Origin: Glacieibacterium arshaanense
GTDB lineage: Bacteria > Pseudomonadota > Alphaproteobacteria > Sphingomonadales > Sphingomonadaceae
Assembly (NCBI RefSeq): GCF_004681125.1
Contig: NZ_SIHO01000001.1
Location: 569,149 to 633,148, forward strand
Reading direction: 5' to 3'
DNA length: 64,000 nt
Shown: positions 9,340 through 18,163 of the stretch, one piece after another
Layout: each line of letters opens with the position of its first letter
Numbering within the stretch: the first letter of the stretch is position 1
The notes under the pieces: generated by a model
Seen by the model: the letters and a program-made list of their open reading frames with translations, nothing else
What the model was told of the DNA's origin: nothing
Database searches by the model: none
Translations under genes and position numbers: made by a program

Positions 9340-10086
9340 TCACGCCGCAGCGGGCATTTCGCGGACCAGACGCAGCACCTGCTCGCCCCATTCGGCGCGG
9401 CAGATCAGCAGGTCAGGCAGGTAGACGTTGCGCTGGTTGTAGACGAGCGGGCTGCCGTCGATACGGCTGACGTGCAGGCCATGCGCAGCAGCGACCGCGA
9501 CCGGCGCACAGCTGTCCCATTCATATTGCCCGCCAGTGTGGAGATAGATTTCGGCCTCGCCGCGCACCACCGCCATCGCCTTGGCGCCCGCCGAGCCCAT
9601 CGCCACGAGCTCGCCGCCCAGCGCTTCGGCGACCGCCAATGCCTCGCGCGGCGGTCGCGAGCGGCTGACCAGCATCCGTGGCGGGTGCATCGCGACGGGT
9701 AGCAGCGCCGGCTGGTCGGAGCGCAGCACGAGGCCCAGCGCCGGCAGCGCCACCGCGCCGATGGACGGCACGCCGTCGATGGCGAGCGCGACATGCACCG
9801 CCCAGTCGGTGCGGCCCTCGCCATATTCGCGCGTGCCGTCGACGGGGTCGATGATCCAGACGCGCGACTTGCCGAGGCGTTCGTTGGTGTCCTTGCTCTC
9901 TTCGGACAGCAGCCCGTCATCGGGGCGCTGTTCACGGATGGCGTGGATGAGGAACTGGTTGGCGGTCTGGTCGCCGGCCTTGCCGAGCGATTTCAGCGAC
10001 AGCAACCCGCAGTCGCGCACCTGCAGCAGCAATTGCCCGGCGACCGTCGCCAGTTGCGCCGCGAGTTCAGCGTCGGTCATACTCAT
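9340..10086 (-). CDS. cysQ: 3'(2'),5'-bisphosphate nucleotidase
   Basis: 248 residues of the inositol-monophosphatase superfamily. Metal-binding motifs are visible: 'LLSEES' with Glu62-Glu63, 'DPVDGT' at residues 80-85, and '[16 protein letters not shown]' near the C-terminus. CysQ hydrolyses PAP (and PAPS) made during sulfate assimilation, in the cytoplasm or at the inner membrane. Its ATG overlaps the stop of cysNC (ATGA, 10083-10086), so it is the third gene of a cysD-cysNC-cysQ operon. That context separates it from other family members such as SuhB. Length is normal for CysQ. Confidence 0.93.
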   Translation of the reverse strand: MSMTDAELAAQLATVAGQLLLQVRDCGLLSLKSLGKAGDQTANQFLIHAIREQRPDDGLLSEESKDTNERLGKSRVWIIDPVDGTREYGEGRTDWAVHVALAIDGVPSIGAVALPALGLVLRSDQPALLPVAMHPPRMLVSRSRPPREALAVAEALGGELVAMGSAGAKAMAVVRGEAEIYLHTGGQYEWDSCAPVAVAAAHGLHVSRIDGSPLVYNQRNVYLPDLLICRAEWGEQVLRLVREMPAAA

Positions 10087-11984
10087 CCCAGCAGCCTTTC
10101 GACGATCAGGTCGGCGGCCGCATCGGGGGTCATCGTTGTGGTGTCGATGCGGATTTCGGGGTTGGCGGGGGCTTCATACGGGCTGTCGATGCCGGTGAAG
10201 TTCTTGAGCTGACCGCTGCGGGCTTTCTTGTAGAGACCCTTGACGTCGCGGGCTTCGGCGTCGGCCAATGGCGTATCGACGAAGATCTCGATGAACTCGC
10301 CGTCGGGGACCATCGCGCGCACCATTTCACGCTCGGCACGGAACGGCGAAATGAACGCGGTGATGACGATCAGCCCGGCTTCGGTCATCAGCTTGGCGAC
10401 CTCGCCGACGCGGCGGATGTTTTCGATGCGGTCGGCCTCGGCAAACCCCAGGTCCTTGTTGAGCCCGTGGCGGACATTGTCGCCGTCGAGCAGGAAGGTG
10501 TGGCGGTTCATGTGGTGCAGCTTTTTCTCGACGAGATTGGCAATCGTCGATTTGCCCGACCCCGACAGTCCGGTGAACCACAGCACTGCAGGCTTCTGGT
10601 TCTTCAGATTGGCGTGCATGTCGCGGGTGATATCTACCGTCTGCCAATGGACATTCTGCGCGCGGCGAAGGCTGAAGTTGAGCATGCCGGCAGCAACGGT
10701 GCCGTTGGTGATCTTGTCGATCAGGATGAAGCCGCCGAGCGCATGGTTATCGGCATAAGGTTCGAACACGATCGGTTTGTCGGTGGCGATTTCGGCGACG
10801 CCGATGGCGTTGAGGTCGAAGGTCTTCGCCGCCAGATGTTCCATGGTGTTGACGTTGACCTGATACTTCGGCGCCTGCACCGTCGCCGACACCAGCTGCG
10901 TGCCGAGCTTGAGCCAATAGGCCCGACCGGGGATCATCGGCTCGTCGGCCATCCAGACAACGGTGGCTTCGAACTGGTTGGCGACCTGCGGCGGATTATC
11001 GGCAATGCTGATGACATCGCCGCGCGAGCAATCGACTTCATCGGCAAAGCACAAGGTCACCGACTGGCCGGCTACGGCCTCGGCGAGGTCGCCGTCCTGC
11101 GTGACGATGCGCGAAATGGTCGAGGTCTTGCCCGACGGCAGCACGCGGATGGCATCGCCGGACTTGAGCGTACCGGTGGCAATCTGGCCCGAGAAACCGC
11201 GGAAATCGAGGTTGGGGCGGTTGACCCATTGCACTGCCATGCGGAACGGCTGGCCCTGCGCCGCGGTCACATCGAGCTCGACGGTTTCGAGGTGCTCGAT
11301 CAGCGGCTTGCCCATGTACCACGGCATGTTGGGCGAGAGCGTGGTGATGTTGTCGCCCTTGAACCCCGAAATCGGCATTGCGGTAAATTCGGTGATGCCG
11401 ATCGAGCGCGCGAACGCGGTGTAGTCGGCGACGATGGCGTCATATTGCGCCTGATCATAGTCGATCAGGTCCATCTTGTTGACCGCGAGCACGATGTTGC
11501 GGATGCCGATCAGGTGCGCGAGGTAGCTGTGGCGCCGCGTCTGGACGAGCACGCCCTTGCGCGCGTCGATCAGGATAACCGCGAGGTCGGCGGTCGAGGC
11601 ACCAGTGACCATGTTGCGGGTATATTGTTCGTGGCCGGGGGTGTCGGCGACGATGAACTTGCGCTTTTCGGTGGCGAAAAACCGGTAGGCGACATCGATG
11701 GTGATGCCCTGTTCGCGCTCGGCCGCCAGCCCGTCCACCAGCAGCGCGAAATCGATGTCCTGGCCCTGCGTGCCCATCTTTTTGGAATCGGCTTCGAGGC
11801 TGGCGAGCTGGTCTTCGAAGATCATCTTCGAATCGTAGAGCAGCCGGCCGATCAGCGTCGATTTGCCATCATCGACCGAGCCGCAGGTAATGAAGCGCAG
11901 CAGCGACTTGTGCTGGTGCGTTTGAAGATAGGTGTCGATGTCCGAGGCGATCAGATCGTCGGTTTTGTAGATAACATCCGACAT
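10083..11984 (-). CDS. cysNC: Bifunctional sulfate adenylyltransferase GTPase subunit / APS kinase
   Basis: 633 residues combining CysN (about 1-430) and CysC (about 450-633). The EF-Tu-like GTPase part has 'GSVDDGKST', 'DTPGHEQY' and 'NKMDLID'; the APS kinase part has its own P-loop 'GLSGSGKST' near residue 470 and '[13 protein letters not shown]'. With CysD it converts sulfate and ATP to APS, driven by GTP hydrolysis, and then phosphorylates APS to PAPS. The CysNC fusion is common in alphaproteobacteria. The start codon shares one base with the cysD stop (TAATG at 11984), and the 3' end overlaps cysQ. No PAPS or sulfite reductase gene lies in the window. Confidence 0.96.
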   Translation of the reverse strand: MSDVIYKTDDLIASDIDTYLQTHQHKSLLRFITCGSVDDGKSTLIGRLLYDSKMIFEDQLASLEADSKKMGTQGQDIDFALLVDGLAAEREQGITIDVAYRFFATEKRKFIVADTPGHEQYTRNMVTGASTADLAVILIDARKGVLVQTRRHSYLAHLIGIRNIVLAVNKMDLIDYDQAQYDAIVADYTAFARSIGITEFTAMPISGFKGDNITTLSPNMPWYMGKPLIEHLETVELDVTAAQGQPFRMAVQWVNRPNLDFRGFSGQIATGTLKSGDAIRVLPSGKTSTISRIVTQDGDLAEAVAGQSVTLCFADEVDCSRGDVISIADNPPQVANQFEATVVWMADEPMIPGRAYWLKLGTQLVSATVQAPKYQVNVNTMEHLAAKTFDLNAIGVAEIATDKPIVFEPYADNHALGGFILIDKITNGTVAAGMLNFSLRRAQNVHWQTVDITRDMHANLKNQKPAVLWFTGLSGSGKSTIANLVEKKLHHMNRHTFLLDGDNVRHGLNKDLGFAEADRIENIRRVGEVAKLMTEAGLIVITAFISPFRAEREMVRAMVPDGEFIEIFVDTPLADAEARDVKGLYKKARSGQLKNFTGIDSPYEAPANPEIRIDTTTMTPDAAADLIVERLLG

Positions 11985-12895
11985 TAGAAATATCCCTCGG
12001 CCTTCTTCTTTTCCATGGATGCCGCCTGGTCATGGTCGATGACGCGGCCCTGGCGCTCGGAGGTGGTCGTCAGCAGCATTTCCTGGATGACCTCAGGCAA
12101 GGTCTTGGCGTCGCTCTCGACCGCACCGGTCAGCGGGAAGCAGCCAAGCGTCCGAAAGCGGATCGAGCGTTCGATCACATCAAGCTTGCGCCCCAGCACT
12201 TTTTCGACCCGGTCGATATCGTCGGCCATGAACAGCCCGCCCTCCCATTCGTAGGTTGGGCGCGGGGCAGAAAAGTAGAGTGGCACGATTTCGATGTTTT
12301 CGAGGTGGATGTATTGCCAGATATCGAGCTCGGTCCAGTTCGAGATCGGGAAGACACGGATACTCTCGCCCTTGGCTTTCTTGGCGTTGTAGAGATTCCA
12401 CAATTCAGGGCGCTGCGCCTTGGGGTTCCAGCCGTGCGCGGCCGAGCGGAAGCTGAAGATGCGTTCCTTGGCGCGCGACTTTTCCTCGTCGCGGCGGGCG
12501 CCGCCGAACGCCACGTCGAAGCCGTATTTGTCGAGTGCCTGCTTGAGCCCTTCGGTCTTCCACATGTCGGTGTGCAGGCTGCCGTGGTCGAACGGGTTGA
12601 TGCCACGCGCGATGGCTTCGGGGTTCTGATAAACCAGCAGTTCCATGCCGGCATCGCGCGCGGCCTTTTCGCGCAGGTCGTACATCGCCTTGAACTTCCA
12701 CGTCGTATCGACATGGAGCAGCGGGAATGGCGGCGGCGACGGGAAGAACGCCTTCTTCGCCAGATGCAGCATCACCGCGCTGTCCTTGCCGACCGAATAG
12801 AGCATCACCGGGCGCTCGGCCTCGGCAACGACCTCGCGCATGATCTGGATGCTCTCGGCCTCCAGCCGTTCGAGGTGGGTCAGGGTTCTGGTCAT
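11984..12895 (-). CDS. cysD: Sulfate adenylyltransferase subunit 2
   Basis: 303 residues, the usual CysD length. The PP-loop ATP pyrophosphatase motif 'SVGKDS' is at residues 34-39, and '[17 protein letters not shown]' and '[15 protein letters not shown]' are typical of the family. It adenylates sulfate to APS together with the CysN half of the next protein. It is the first gene of the leftward cysD-cysNC-cysQ operon; a 226-bp region separates it from the divergent thiolase-like gene and must hold its promoter. Confidence 0.96.
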   Translation of the reverse strand: MTRTLTHLERLEAESIQIMREVVAEAERPVMLYSVGKDSAVMLHLAKKAFFPSPPPFPLLHVDTTWKFKAMYDLREKAARDAGMELLVYQNPEAIARGINPFDHGSLHTDMWKTEGLKQALDKYGFDVAFGGARRDEEKSRAKERIFSFRSAAHGWNPKAQRPELWNLYNAKKAKGESIRVFPISNWTELDIWQYIHLENIEIVPLYFSAPRPTYEWEGGLFMADDIDRVEKVLGRKLDVIERSIRFRTLGCFPLTGAVESDAKTLPEVIQEMLLTTTSERQGRVIDHDQAASMEKKKAEGYF

Positions 12896-13062
12896 GACGA
12901 CGTGGTTCCGGCTCTGGCGGGCAGCAAATTGAACGCGCTACCCGATATGTTCAATCTGCTTGGTGCCTTGGCCTGCCACCCGCGACGGCTCAAGCGAGTT
13001 CTTCTTTACCGCCAGTGTATGAACGTTTGCCGGTGCGGGCAAATCCGTGCCGATAGCGGCTT

Positions 13063-13090
13063 TTGCCAAATCGCCGGCGGCTTGTATAAA
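13063..13090 (+). promoter_or_regulatory. Candidate sigma-70 promoter of the thiolase-like gene
   Basis: TTGCCA (13063-13068) and TATAAA (13085-13090) are separated by 16 bp, each one mismatch from consensus, and lie about 30 bp before the start codon with GGAGG between. The TTTGCC/GGCAAA half-sites at 13026-13043 and again at 13062-13100 overlap the promoter and could be an operator. Inferred from sequence only. Confidence 0.45.
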
Positions 13091-13121
13091 CAGTGGCAAA
13101 GCTTGGGTGGAGGATGCGACA

Positions 13122-14348
13122 ATGGTCTATGTGCTGGGCGGCTGGCAAAGCGATTTCGCGCGCAACTGGGACCGGCAGGGGCTCGATATCGCCGGCGCAT
13201 TTGCCGAGACGGTGAACGCCGGACTGGAGGCGACGCAGCTTGACGCCGCCGACATCGAGACCGGCCATGTCGGCAATTTCGTCAGCGATCTGTTCGCGCG
13301 GCAGGGCCTGCTCGGCGGCTTTTTCGGGCAGGTCGATCCGGCTTTCAACGGCCTGCCGACGTCGCGCCACGAAGCCGCGTGTGCGTCGGGCAGCGTCGCC
13401 ATCCTCGCCGCCACCGCCGAAATCGAGGCCGGCCGCTACGACCTCGCCTGCGTCGTCGGGCTCGAGCAGATGCGCAACGTGCCGGGGCAGACTGCCGCTG
13501 AATATCTGGGGGCCGCGGCGTGGACGGGACACGAATTTGCCGATGCGAAGTTCCTGTGGCCACGGGCGTTTTCCGATCTCGCCGAGGAATATGAGAAGCG
13601 CTACGGGCTCAACTACGAGCATCTGATGCGCATCGCCGAAATCAACTTCGGCAACGCCAAGCGCAATCCCAACGCGCAGACACGCGCCTATCAGTTCGGC
13701 CCCAAAAGCTTCTCCGCCGATGACGAGGCCAACCCTGTCGTCGAAGGCCGGACGCGCAAGATGGACTGTGGCCAGGTCACCGACGGCAGCGCGGTGGTGT
13801 TCCTCGCGTCGGCAGAACGAGCGGCGGCTTACGCGAAAGAACGCGGCATCGCGCTCGAAAGCCTGCCGCGGATCAGCGGCTGGGGCCACCGTTCGGCGCC
13901 GATCGAATATGCGCAGAAGATCCGCGATTCGGCGCATGACGCCTATGTCTTCCCGCAGGTGCGCCGCGCCATCATGGATGCCCGCGCCCGTGCCGGCGTC
14001 GCCGATATCGACCAGATCGACGCGGTCGAGACGCACGACTGCTTCACCTCGACCGAATATATGGCGATCGACCATCTCGGCCTGACCGCGCCCGGCGAAA
14101 GCTGGAAGGCGGTCGAGGACGGCAGCATCGAAATGGGCGGCCGCCTGCCGATCAACGCCTCGGGCGGGCTGATCGGCACCGGGCATCCCGTCGGCGCCAC
14201 CGGCATCCGCATGATGCTCGACGCCTACAAGCAGGTCACCGGCACGGCGGGCGACTATCAGGTCGAAGGCGCGCGCCGCGTCCAGACGCTCAACATCGGC
14301 GGCTCGACGACCACCACCGTCAGCTTCATCGTCGAGCAGGCCGCATGA
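13122..14348 (+). CDS. Thiolase-family acyl-CoA acetyltransferase (SCP-x-like)
   Basis: 408 residues with thiolase features: the nucleophilic cysteine Cys87 in 'HEAACASGS', 'ETHDCFTSTE' near residue 308, and the C-terminal 'GGLIGTGHPVGATG'. These fit the SCP-x/thiolase-like lipid-transfer subfamily used in branched-chain, sterol and acid beta-oxidation. The ATG at 13122 is chosen because GGAGG ends eight bases upstream and the protein then begins with the usual 'MVYVLGGWQSDF' strand; the frame extends 25 codons further without support. The following SnoaL-like gene overlaps it by ATGA, so they form a two-gene operon. The thioester cleaved is unknown. Confidence 0.88.
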   Translation: MVYVLGGWQSDFARNWDRQGLDIAGAFAETVNAGLEATQLDAADIETGHVGNFVSDLFARQGLLGGFFGQVDPAFNGLPTSRHEAACASGSVAILAATAEIEAGRYDLACVVGLEQMRNVPGQTAAEYLGAAAWTGHEFADAKFLWPRAFSDLAEEYEKRYGLNYEHLMRIAEINFGNAKRNPNAQTRAYQFGPKSFSADDEANPVVEGRTRKMDCGQVTDGSAVVFLASAERAAAYAKERGIALESLPRISGWGHRSAPIEYAQKIRDSAHDAYVFPQVRRAIMDARARAGVADIDQIDAVETHDCFTSTEYMAIDHLGLTAPGESWKAVEDGSIEMGGRLPINASGGLIGTGHPVGATGIRMMLDAYKQVTGTAGDYQVEGARRVQTLNIGGSTTTTVSFIVEQAA

Positions 14349-14773
14349 GCCGCTACGAACAGTTCAGCGCCGTGATCGAGGCGTGGAAACGCCGCGACAT
14401 CGAAGCCGTGCTCGACGCGATGGATGACGACATCGTCTGGCACTATGCCGCCGCGGTAGCCCCGCCGGCGCGCGGCAAGGCCAAGGCGCGCGCCTTCCTC
14501 GAACGCTTCAGCGCGACGATCGCCACGATCCGCTGGCGCATCTTCGCGCACGCCGAAACCGCCGACACGCTGTTTGTTGAAGGCGTCGACGAATATGACA
14601 ATGTGTCGGGCGTCACCGTGCTGGCGCCCTACGCCGGCGTCATCGACTTCAAGGGCGACAAGATCATCGGCTGGCGCGACTATGTCGACCACAGCGTCAT
14701 CGCCGCGAGCGAGGCGGGCAATGCCCCGTCGAAGCAGGTCACCGAGCTGATCAGCCGCCCAGTGGCGCGCTAG
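14345..14773 (+). CDS. SnoaL/limonene-epoxide-hydrolase-like (NTF2 fold) protein
   Basis: 142 residues of the NTF2-like superfamily. The pattern 'FSAVIEAWKRRDIEAVLDAMDDDIVWHY', an aromatic-acidic centre, and the end 'FKGDKIIGWRDYVD' match the LEH/SnoaL group, which includes epoxide hydrolases, isomerases and non-enzymatic binding proteins. It is translationally coupled to the thiolase-like gene, so it probably acts on a related lipid or terpenoid intermediate. A second family member is at 21219. The specific reaction cannot be read from the sequence. Confidence 0.8.
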   Translation: MSRYEQFSAVIEAWKRRDIEAVLDAMDDDIVWHYAAAVAPPARGKAKARAFLERFSATIATIRWRIFAHAETADTLFVEGVDEYDNVSGVTVLAPYAGVIDFKGDKIIGWRDYVDHSVIAASEAGNAPSKQVTELISRPVAR

Positions 14774-14787
14774 GCGTCCCCCACAAT

Positions 14788-14823
14788 CGGGTGCAGGGCT
14801 CAGCCCTGCCCGCCGGAGGCTCT
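14788..14823 (+). repeat. REP-like palindromic element, copy 1
   Basis: CGGGTGCAGG, hairpin arm GCAGGGCT/AGCCCTGC, then CCCGCCGGAGGCTCT. It sits between convergent genes and supplies the stop codon and last few codons of the YqaJ-like gene. Eight more copies are in the window. Confidence 0.85.
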
Positions 14824-15468
14824 GTGCGCGGCCACGCGTTCCCAGAACGCCGACTCTGCCGCAGTCAGCCGCGCGATATACGCCTCGTCGCGCGGCACGG
14901 TGAGCAGCATCGGTTGCTTGCCCGGCAGCCAGACCCAGAAATCGATCGCGTCAAATCCGGTGACCGCCAGGATATGCTGCAGCTGTCCAATATAATAGCC
15001 GGGGACGCCGCGGTTGGCTTCGACATGGGCGTAGACCTTTTCGCCGCACTTGATTTCGAGCGCGCGGTTGGTGCGCAGGCACAGTCCGTCGAGGCTGGCG
15101 CGCTGCCACGGCCGGTCGCGCGATTGCAGGCAATTGGCGACAAGCTCGGCGCCGACATGGCGGTTGTAAAGGTCCCGTGCATAGGGTTCGAGCGCGGTGC
15201 CGCGCGACGCGGCCGATCGGTACCAGCCGCCGGACAACGGCGGCGTGGTCGGCGTCGCGGCGGCGTAGAGGTCGGCGAACGCCGACCGCGGCGGTGCCGG
15301 CTGTTCGGGGCCGTGGCGCGACGGCGCAACCTTTTCGGCGAACAGCGCCTTGGCCGACCGCCAAGGGTTTTCACCCATCAGCGCGGGCGCGTCGGACCCG
15401 CCGATGCCATTGTGGCGCCAGCGCAACCATGGGATGCTGCCCTGGTCGTGATCGATAATCTCGAACAT
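14800..15468 (-). CDS. YqaJ-like nuclease/recombinase family protein
   Basis: 222 residues with the YqaJ (PD-(D/E)xK superfamily) pattern: 'GIGGSDAPALMGENPW' at the N-terminus, 'GTALEPYAR' with the first acidic residue, 'RASLDGL' and the 'ALEIKCG' E-x-K motif. Members are phage-type exonucleases for recombination or chromosomal homologues of unknown role. There is no phage gene nearby. It starts on the last base of the uracil-DNA glycosylase gene (TGATG overlap), implying co-expression and a possible DNA-repair role. The last residues (ASGGQG) and the stop lie inside a REP-like element, so the original C-terminus may have been changed by the insertion. Confidence 0.82.
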   Translation of the reverse strand: MFEIIDHDQGSIPWLRWRHNGIGGSDAPALMGENPWRSAKALFAEKVAPSRHGPEQPAPPRSAFADLYAAATPTTPPLSGGWYRSAASRGTALEPYARDLYNRHVGAELVANCLQSRDRPWQRASLDGLCLRTNRALEIKCGEKVYAHVEANRGVPGYYIGQLQHILAVTGFDAIDFWVWLPGKQPMLLTVPRDEAYIARLTAAESAFWERVAAHRASGGQG

Positions 15469-16130
15469 CAGCGTGCTGCCAGTGCGGCTTCGAATACCGC
15501 GTCGAACATTTCGGGGGTCAGGCGGCCGGTGCTGGTGTTGAGCCGCGACGGGTGGAAGCTGTCGATCAGCGTGACCGCGCCGAAGCGCTGGCCGTGCAGG
15601 CGGTGGACATTGCCGTGGCCGAACGGCGCCTTGGGCAGCTTGCCGCCGCAGGCCTTGACCGCCGACTGGTGCGCGATCTCCCCGAGCGCGACCACCACTT
15701 GAAGATTGGCCAGCCCCGCTAGCTGCGCGGCGAGGAACGGCCGGCAGGCGTGGATTTCGGCGCTGCCGGGCTTGTTGCCGGGCGGCACGCAGCGCAGCGC
15801 GTTGGTGATGAACACGCCGTGCAGTTCGAGCCCGTCGTCGGCGGCACCGGCATAGGCGCCGTTGCTTAGCCCGAACTTCGCTAGCGTCGCGTGGAGCAGG
15901 TCGCCCGACGCATCGCCGGTGAACGGCCGGCCGGTGCGGCCCGCGCCGTTCAGCCCCGGCGCCAGCCCGACGACGGCGAGCCAGCCGCCGCTGTCGCCCC
16001 AGCCCGGCACGGGGGCGTTGAACGCGTCGGGGTGGGCCGCCGCATTGGCGGCGCGGTAGTCGACCAGCCGCGGGCAGCGGTCGCAGTCGCGCGGCGGGTC
16101 AGCAGGAAAGGGTTCGGCGGTGGCGTCCAT
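15468..16130 (-). CDS. Uracil-DNA glycosylase, family 5 (UDGb type)
   Basis: 220 residues. Typical family 5 features are visible: iron-sulfur cysteines beginning with Cys16 and Cys19 ('DCDRCP') and continuing in 'NALRCVPP' and 'HACRPF', the active-site segment 'GLAPGLNGAGRTGRPFTGD', 'PPGNKP', and the minor-groove motif 'SFHPSRLN'. The family removes uracil, and in some members hypoxanthine, from DNA. The start at 16130 is the first methionine that leaves the gene clear of folK; an upstream in-frame extension would overlap it. It is divergent from folK (26 bp between starts) and coupled to the YqaJ-like gene. Confidence 0.9.
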   Translation of the reverse strand: MDATAEPFPADPPRDCDRCPRLVDYRAANAAAHPDAFNAPVPGWGDSGGWLAVVGLAPGLNGAGRTGRPFTGDASGDLLHATLAKFGLSNGAYAGAADDGLELHGVFITNALRCVPPGNKPGSAEIHACRPFLAAQLAGLANLQVVVALGEIAHQSAVKACGGKLPKAPFGHGNVHRLHGQRFGAVTLIDSFHPSRLNTSTGRLTPEMFDAVFEAALAAR

Positions 16131-16156
16131 GACGATAACGCTGTAGGGCGCTGGCG

Positions 16157-16678
16157 ATGAAATCCGCAATGGTTCTTGTCGCACTGGGGTCGAACAAGCC
16201 GCATGGCCGCTACGGGCCGCCAAGCCGCGTGCTGGTTGCGACGATGGCGGCGCTCGACAGCCACGGCATCAAGCTGGTGGCGCGGTCGCGGATTCGCACG
16301 ACCGATCCGGTCGGTCCGTCGTCGCGCAGCTATGCCAATGCCGCGGTCGTCGTGAAGACCAAGCTGTCGCTGCCCGACCTGCTGCGCCGATTCAAGGCGC
16401 TTGAGGCGCAGTTCGGCAAGCGTCGTGGCCAGCGCTGGGGCGCGCGCACGCTCGACCTTGATATCATTGGTGCCGGTGACGCGGTGGTGCCGTCGCGGCT
16501 GCGGTGGCGGGCGGCGGTACACGGGCTGATCGTCCCGCACCCCAGGCTCGCCGGACGGCGCTTCGTGCTCGACCCGTGCGTCGAAATCGCCCCCGATTGG
16601 CGGCATCCGGTGCTCAACCTTACCGTCAGGCAGTTGCATGCGCGCGCACACCGCCCTAAAGGCATTGCCGACGGCTGA
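16157..16678 (+). CDS. folK: 2-amino-4-hydroxy-6-hydroxymethyldihydropteridine diphosphokinase
   Basis: 173 residues with HPPK hallmarks: 'VALGSN' at the N-terminus, 'RIRTTDPVG', 'GQRWGARTLDLDII' (metal-binding aspartates), and 'LIVPHPRLAGRRFVLDP'. The enzyme transfers pyrophosphate from ATP to the pterin in folate synthesis, in the cytoplasm. Upstream ribosome-binding sequence is weak; an alternative start four codons downstream (MVLVALGSN) is possible. It stands alone, followed 39 bp later by a tRNA gene; folP is not in the window. Confidence 0.93.
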   Translation: MKSAMVLVALGSNKPHGRYGPPSRVLVATMAALDSHGIKLVARSRIRTTDPVGPSSRSYANAAVVVKTKLSLPDLLRRFKALEAQFGKRRGQRWGARTLDLDIIGAGDAVVPSRLRWRAAVHGLIVPHPRLAGRRFVLDPCVEIAPDWRHPVLNLTVRQLHARAHRPKGIADG

Positions 16679-16717
16679 CACGCAGCCGCAATGCTCCGCA
16701 GGCAAATGCCGGGATTG

Positions 16718-16793
16718 GAGCCCTTAGCTCAATCGGTAGAGCAACTGACTTTTAATCAGTAGGTCGCGGGTTCGAATCCCGCAGGGCTCACCA
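16718..16793 (+). tRNA. tRNA-Lys (anticodon TTT)
   Basis: 76-nt cloverleaf with acceptor stem GAGCCCT/AGGGCTC, T-loop GGTTCGAATCC, anticodon stem ACTGA/TCAGT and loop CTTTTAA with TTT at 16751-16753. The 3' CCA is encoded. No intron or anomaly. Confidence 0.97.
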
Positions 16794-16870
16794 TCCCGTT
16801 GCGGGTGGCACAGAACAATGTCGCCAGATATTTGACCCTAGGATTCGCCGAAATGGACGATTGAGTGGGG

Positions 16871-16900
16871 TTGCCACTGCGCTATATGCGCGCTTATAAA
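16871..16900 (+). promoter_or_regulatory. Candidate sigma-70 promoter of the PEP-CTERM gene
   Basis: TTGCCA (16871-16876) and TATAAA (16895-16900) with an 18-bp spacer, about 30 bp before the start at 16931. These are the same two hexamers seen before the thiolase-like gene. Inferred. Confidence 0.4.
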
Positions 16901-16930
16901 CGGCTTTTAGTTGTTAGTTGCGGGGATTAA

Positions 16931-17650
16931 ATGCTTAACAAATCGACTATTGCCGGCGCCATCGGAGCACTGCTCTTTGCCGCCATGCCAGCGTCAGCGG
17001 TCGTCAAGATCGCCACCTATACTGGCACATTTTACGACGGCTATGATACCACGGGTGTGTTCGGGACTGCGAATACCGGCTTGGCCGGTGTTGGTTACGT
17101 CGTTACATTTACATACGATCCATCACTTGGCATTCGCTCGACCGTAGCTGGTTACAGTGATTCTAGCCGTGGGGGCGTAGGCTTTGGGTATCCCGGCAAA
17201 TCGCCTGTGATAACATCTGCAATTACAGTCAACGGGACCACTAAATTACTCGCGGGTGGGTATCTTGGCCTCGTCCAGACAAGCGTGAACGGCATAAAAC
17301 ATGCGGCGGAATATTCATATAACGATGGCGTAGATTACGCCTTCAAACAAATTTCGATATATAATTATCCGGTTGGCGCGCCTACTTCGCTCGATCAGAA
17401 TTTCGGACCTGTCGCTGCAACTGGCGGGTGGGGCTCGTTCGCTTGGTATCAAACTAAAGTTAACCCTGGCGCGGGCCCTGCCACGGACAGCGCTTACGCA
17501 GATTTCAACTATGACACAGTTTATTCGGTGAGCGACCTGCTGCCGTCAGGCGGCGTTCCGGAGCCCGCCAACTGGGCACTAATGGTTGCTGGCTTAGGTA
17601 TGATCGGCGGTGCGATGCGTCGCCGTGCCGCTATCGCCGCTTCCGCTTAA
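16931..17650 (+). CDS. PEP-CTERM (PEPAxWA) sorting-domain protein
   Basis: 239 residues. An N-terminal signal peptide ends at about 'AAMPASA', and the C-terminus has the sorting signal 'VPEPANWALM', a short hydrophobic stretch and a basic tail 'MRRR'. Such proteins are thought to be processed by an exosortase and placed on the surface or in extracellular polymer. The 190-residue mature region is rich in Gly, Tyr, Thr and Ser and resembles no domain I can name. Base composition is clearly more AT-rich than its neighbours, with many AAA, ATA and TTT codons, suggesting recent acquisition or relaxed selection. GGGGA sits just before the ATG. Confidence 0.85.
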   Translation: MLNKSTIAGAIGALLFAAMPASAVVKIATYTGTFYDGYDTTGVFGTANTGLAGVGYVVTFTYDPSLGIRSTVAGYSDSSRGGVGFGYPGKSPVITSAITVNGTTKLLAGGYLGLVQTSVNGIKHAAEYSYNDGVDYAFKQISIYNYPVGAPTSLDQNFGPVAATGGWGSFAWYQTKVNPGAGPATDSAYADFNYDTVYSVSDLLPSGGVPEPANWALMVAGLGMIGGAMRRRAAIAASA

Positions 17651-17673
17651 ATCCGCGATAAAGATACAGCCAA

Positions 17674-17699
17674 GGGCCGGTTCAGCAACGTTCCGGCCC
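17674..17699 (+). terminator. Hairpin after the PEP-CTERM gene
   Basis: GGGCCGG and CCGGCCC flank a 12-base loop, 24 bp after the stop. No clear T-tract follows, so it is a possible terminator only. Confidence 0.35.
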
Positions 17700-17845
17700 A
17701 TTTGCGCGCCATCCGGCCAAAGCCGTCGCGTCCTATGCGTCAGGCAATGCCCTAGGCAGCATCGACGTTGACGCCGACATTGCTATGGCTCGACAATACC
17801 TGTCAAACCACGCGTGCACAAACTGATCCAGTATGAATGCGGTGC

Positions 17846-18163
17846 TTAAAATTTGAACCCAGGCGGCAGCGGCATACCTGCGGTCAGCTTTACCATCTCC
17901 GCCGTGCCCACCGCATCGGCCTTGGCGCGCGCGTCATTGAACGCTGCGACCAACAGGTCCTCGAGCATGTCCTTGTCGTTCGGGTTGAGCAGCGACGGAT
18001 CGATATCGAGGCCGAGGATGCGGCCCTTGGCGGTAGCGCGGACCTTGACCATGCCGCCGCCGCTGGCGCCTTCGACTTCAAGCGTGTCGAGCTTGGCCTG
18101 CGCCTTGGCCATTTCGGCCTGGACGCCTTGCGCGGCCTTCATGATGTCATCGATATTGGGCAT
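17846..18163 (-). CDS. YbaB/EbfC family nucleoid-associated protein
   Basis: 105 residues, typical for the family: 'MPNIDDIMKAAQGVQAEMAKAQAKL' (heptad-rich helix), 'ASGGGMVKVRATAKG', and a second helix 'LLVAAFNDARAKAD'. YbaB/EbfC dimers bind DNA and are usually encoded directly after dnaX, as here, where the start overlaps the dnaX 3' end by 17 bp. The biological role is still debated. Confidence 0.95.
   Translation of the reverse strand: MPNIDDIMKAAQGVQAEMAKAQAKLDTLEVEGASGGGMVKVRATAKGRILGLDIDPSLLNPNDKDMLEDLLVAAFNDARAKADAVGTAEMVKLTAGMPLPPGFKF

Noticed and set aside
14800-15468. Prophage remnant around the YqaJ-like gene
   Set aside because: No integrase, portal, tail or lysis genes, and composition is like the neighbours.
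16718-16793. Genomic-island insertion at tRNA-Lys
   Set aside because: No integrase or direct repeat of the tRNA 3' end was found downstream; only one gene of unusual composition follows.
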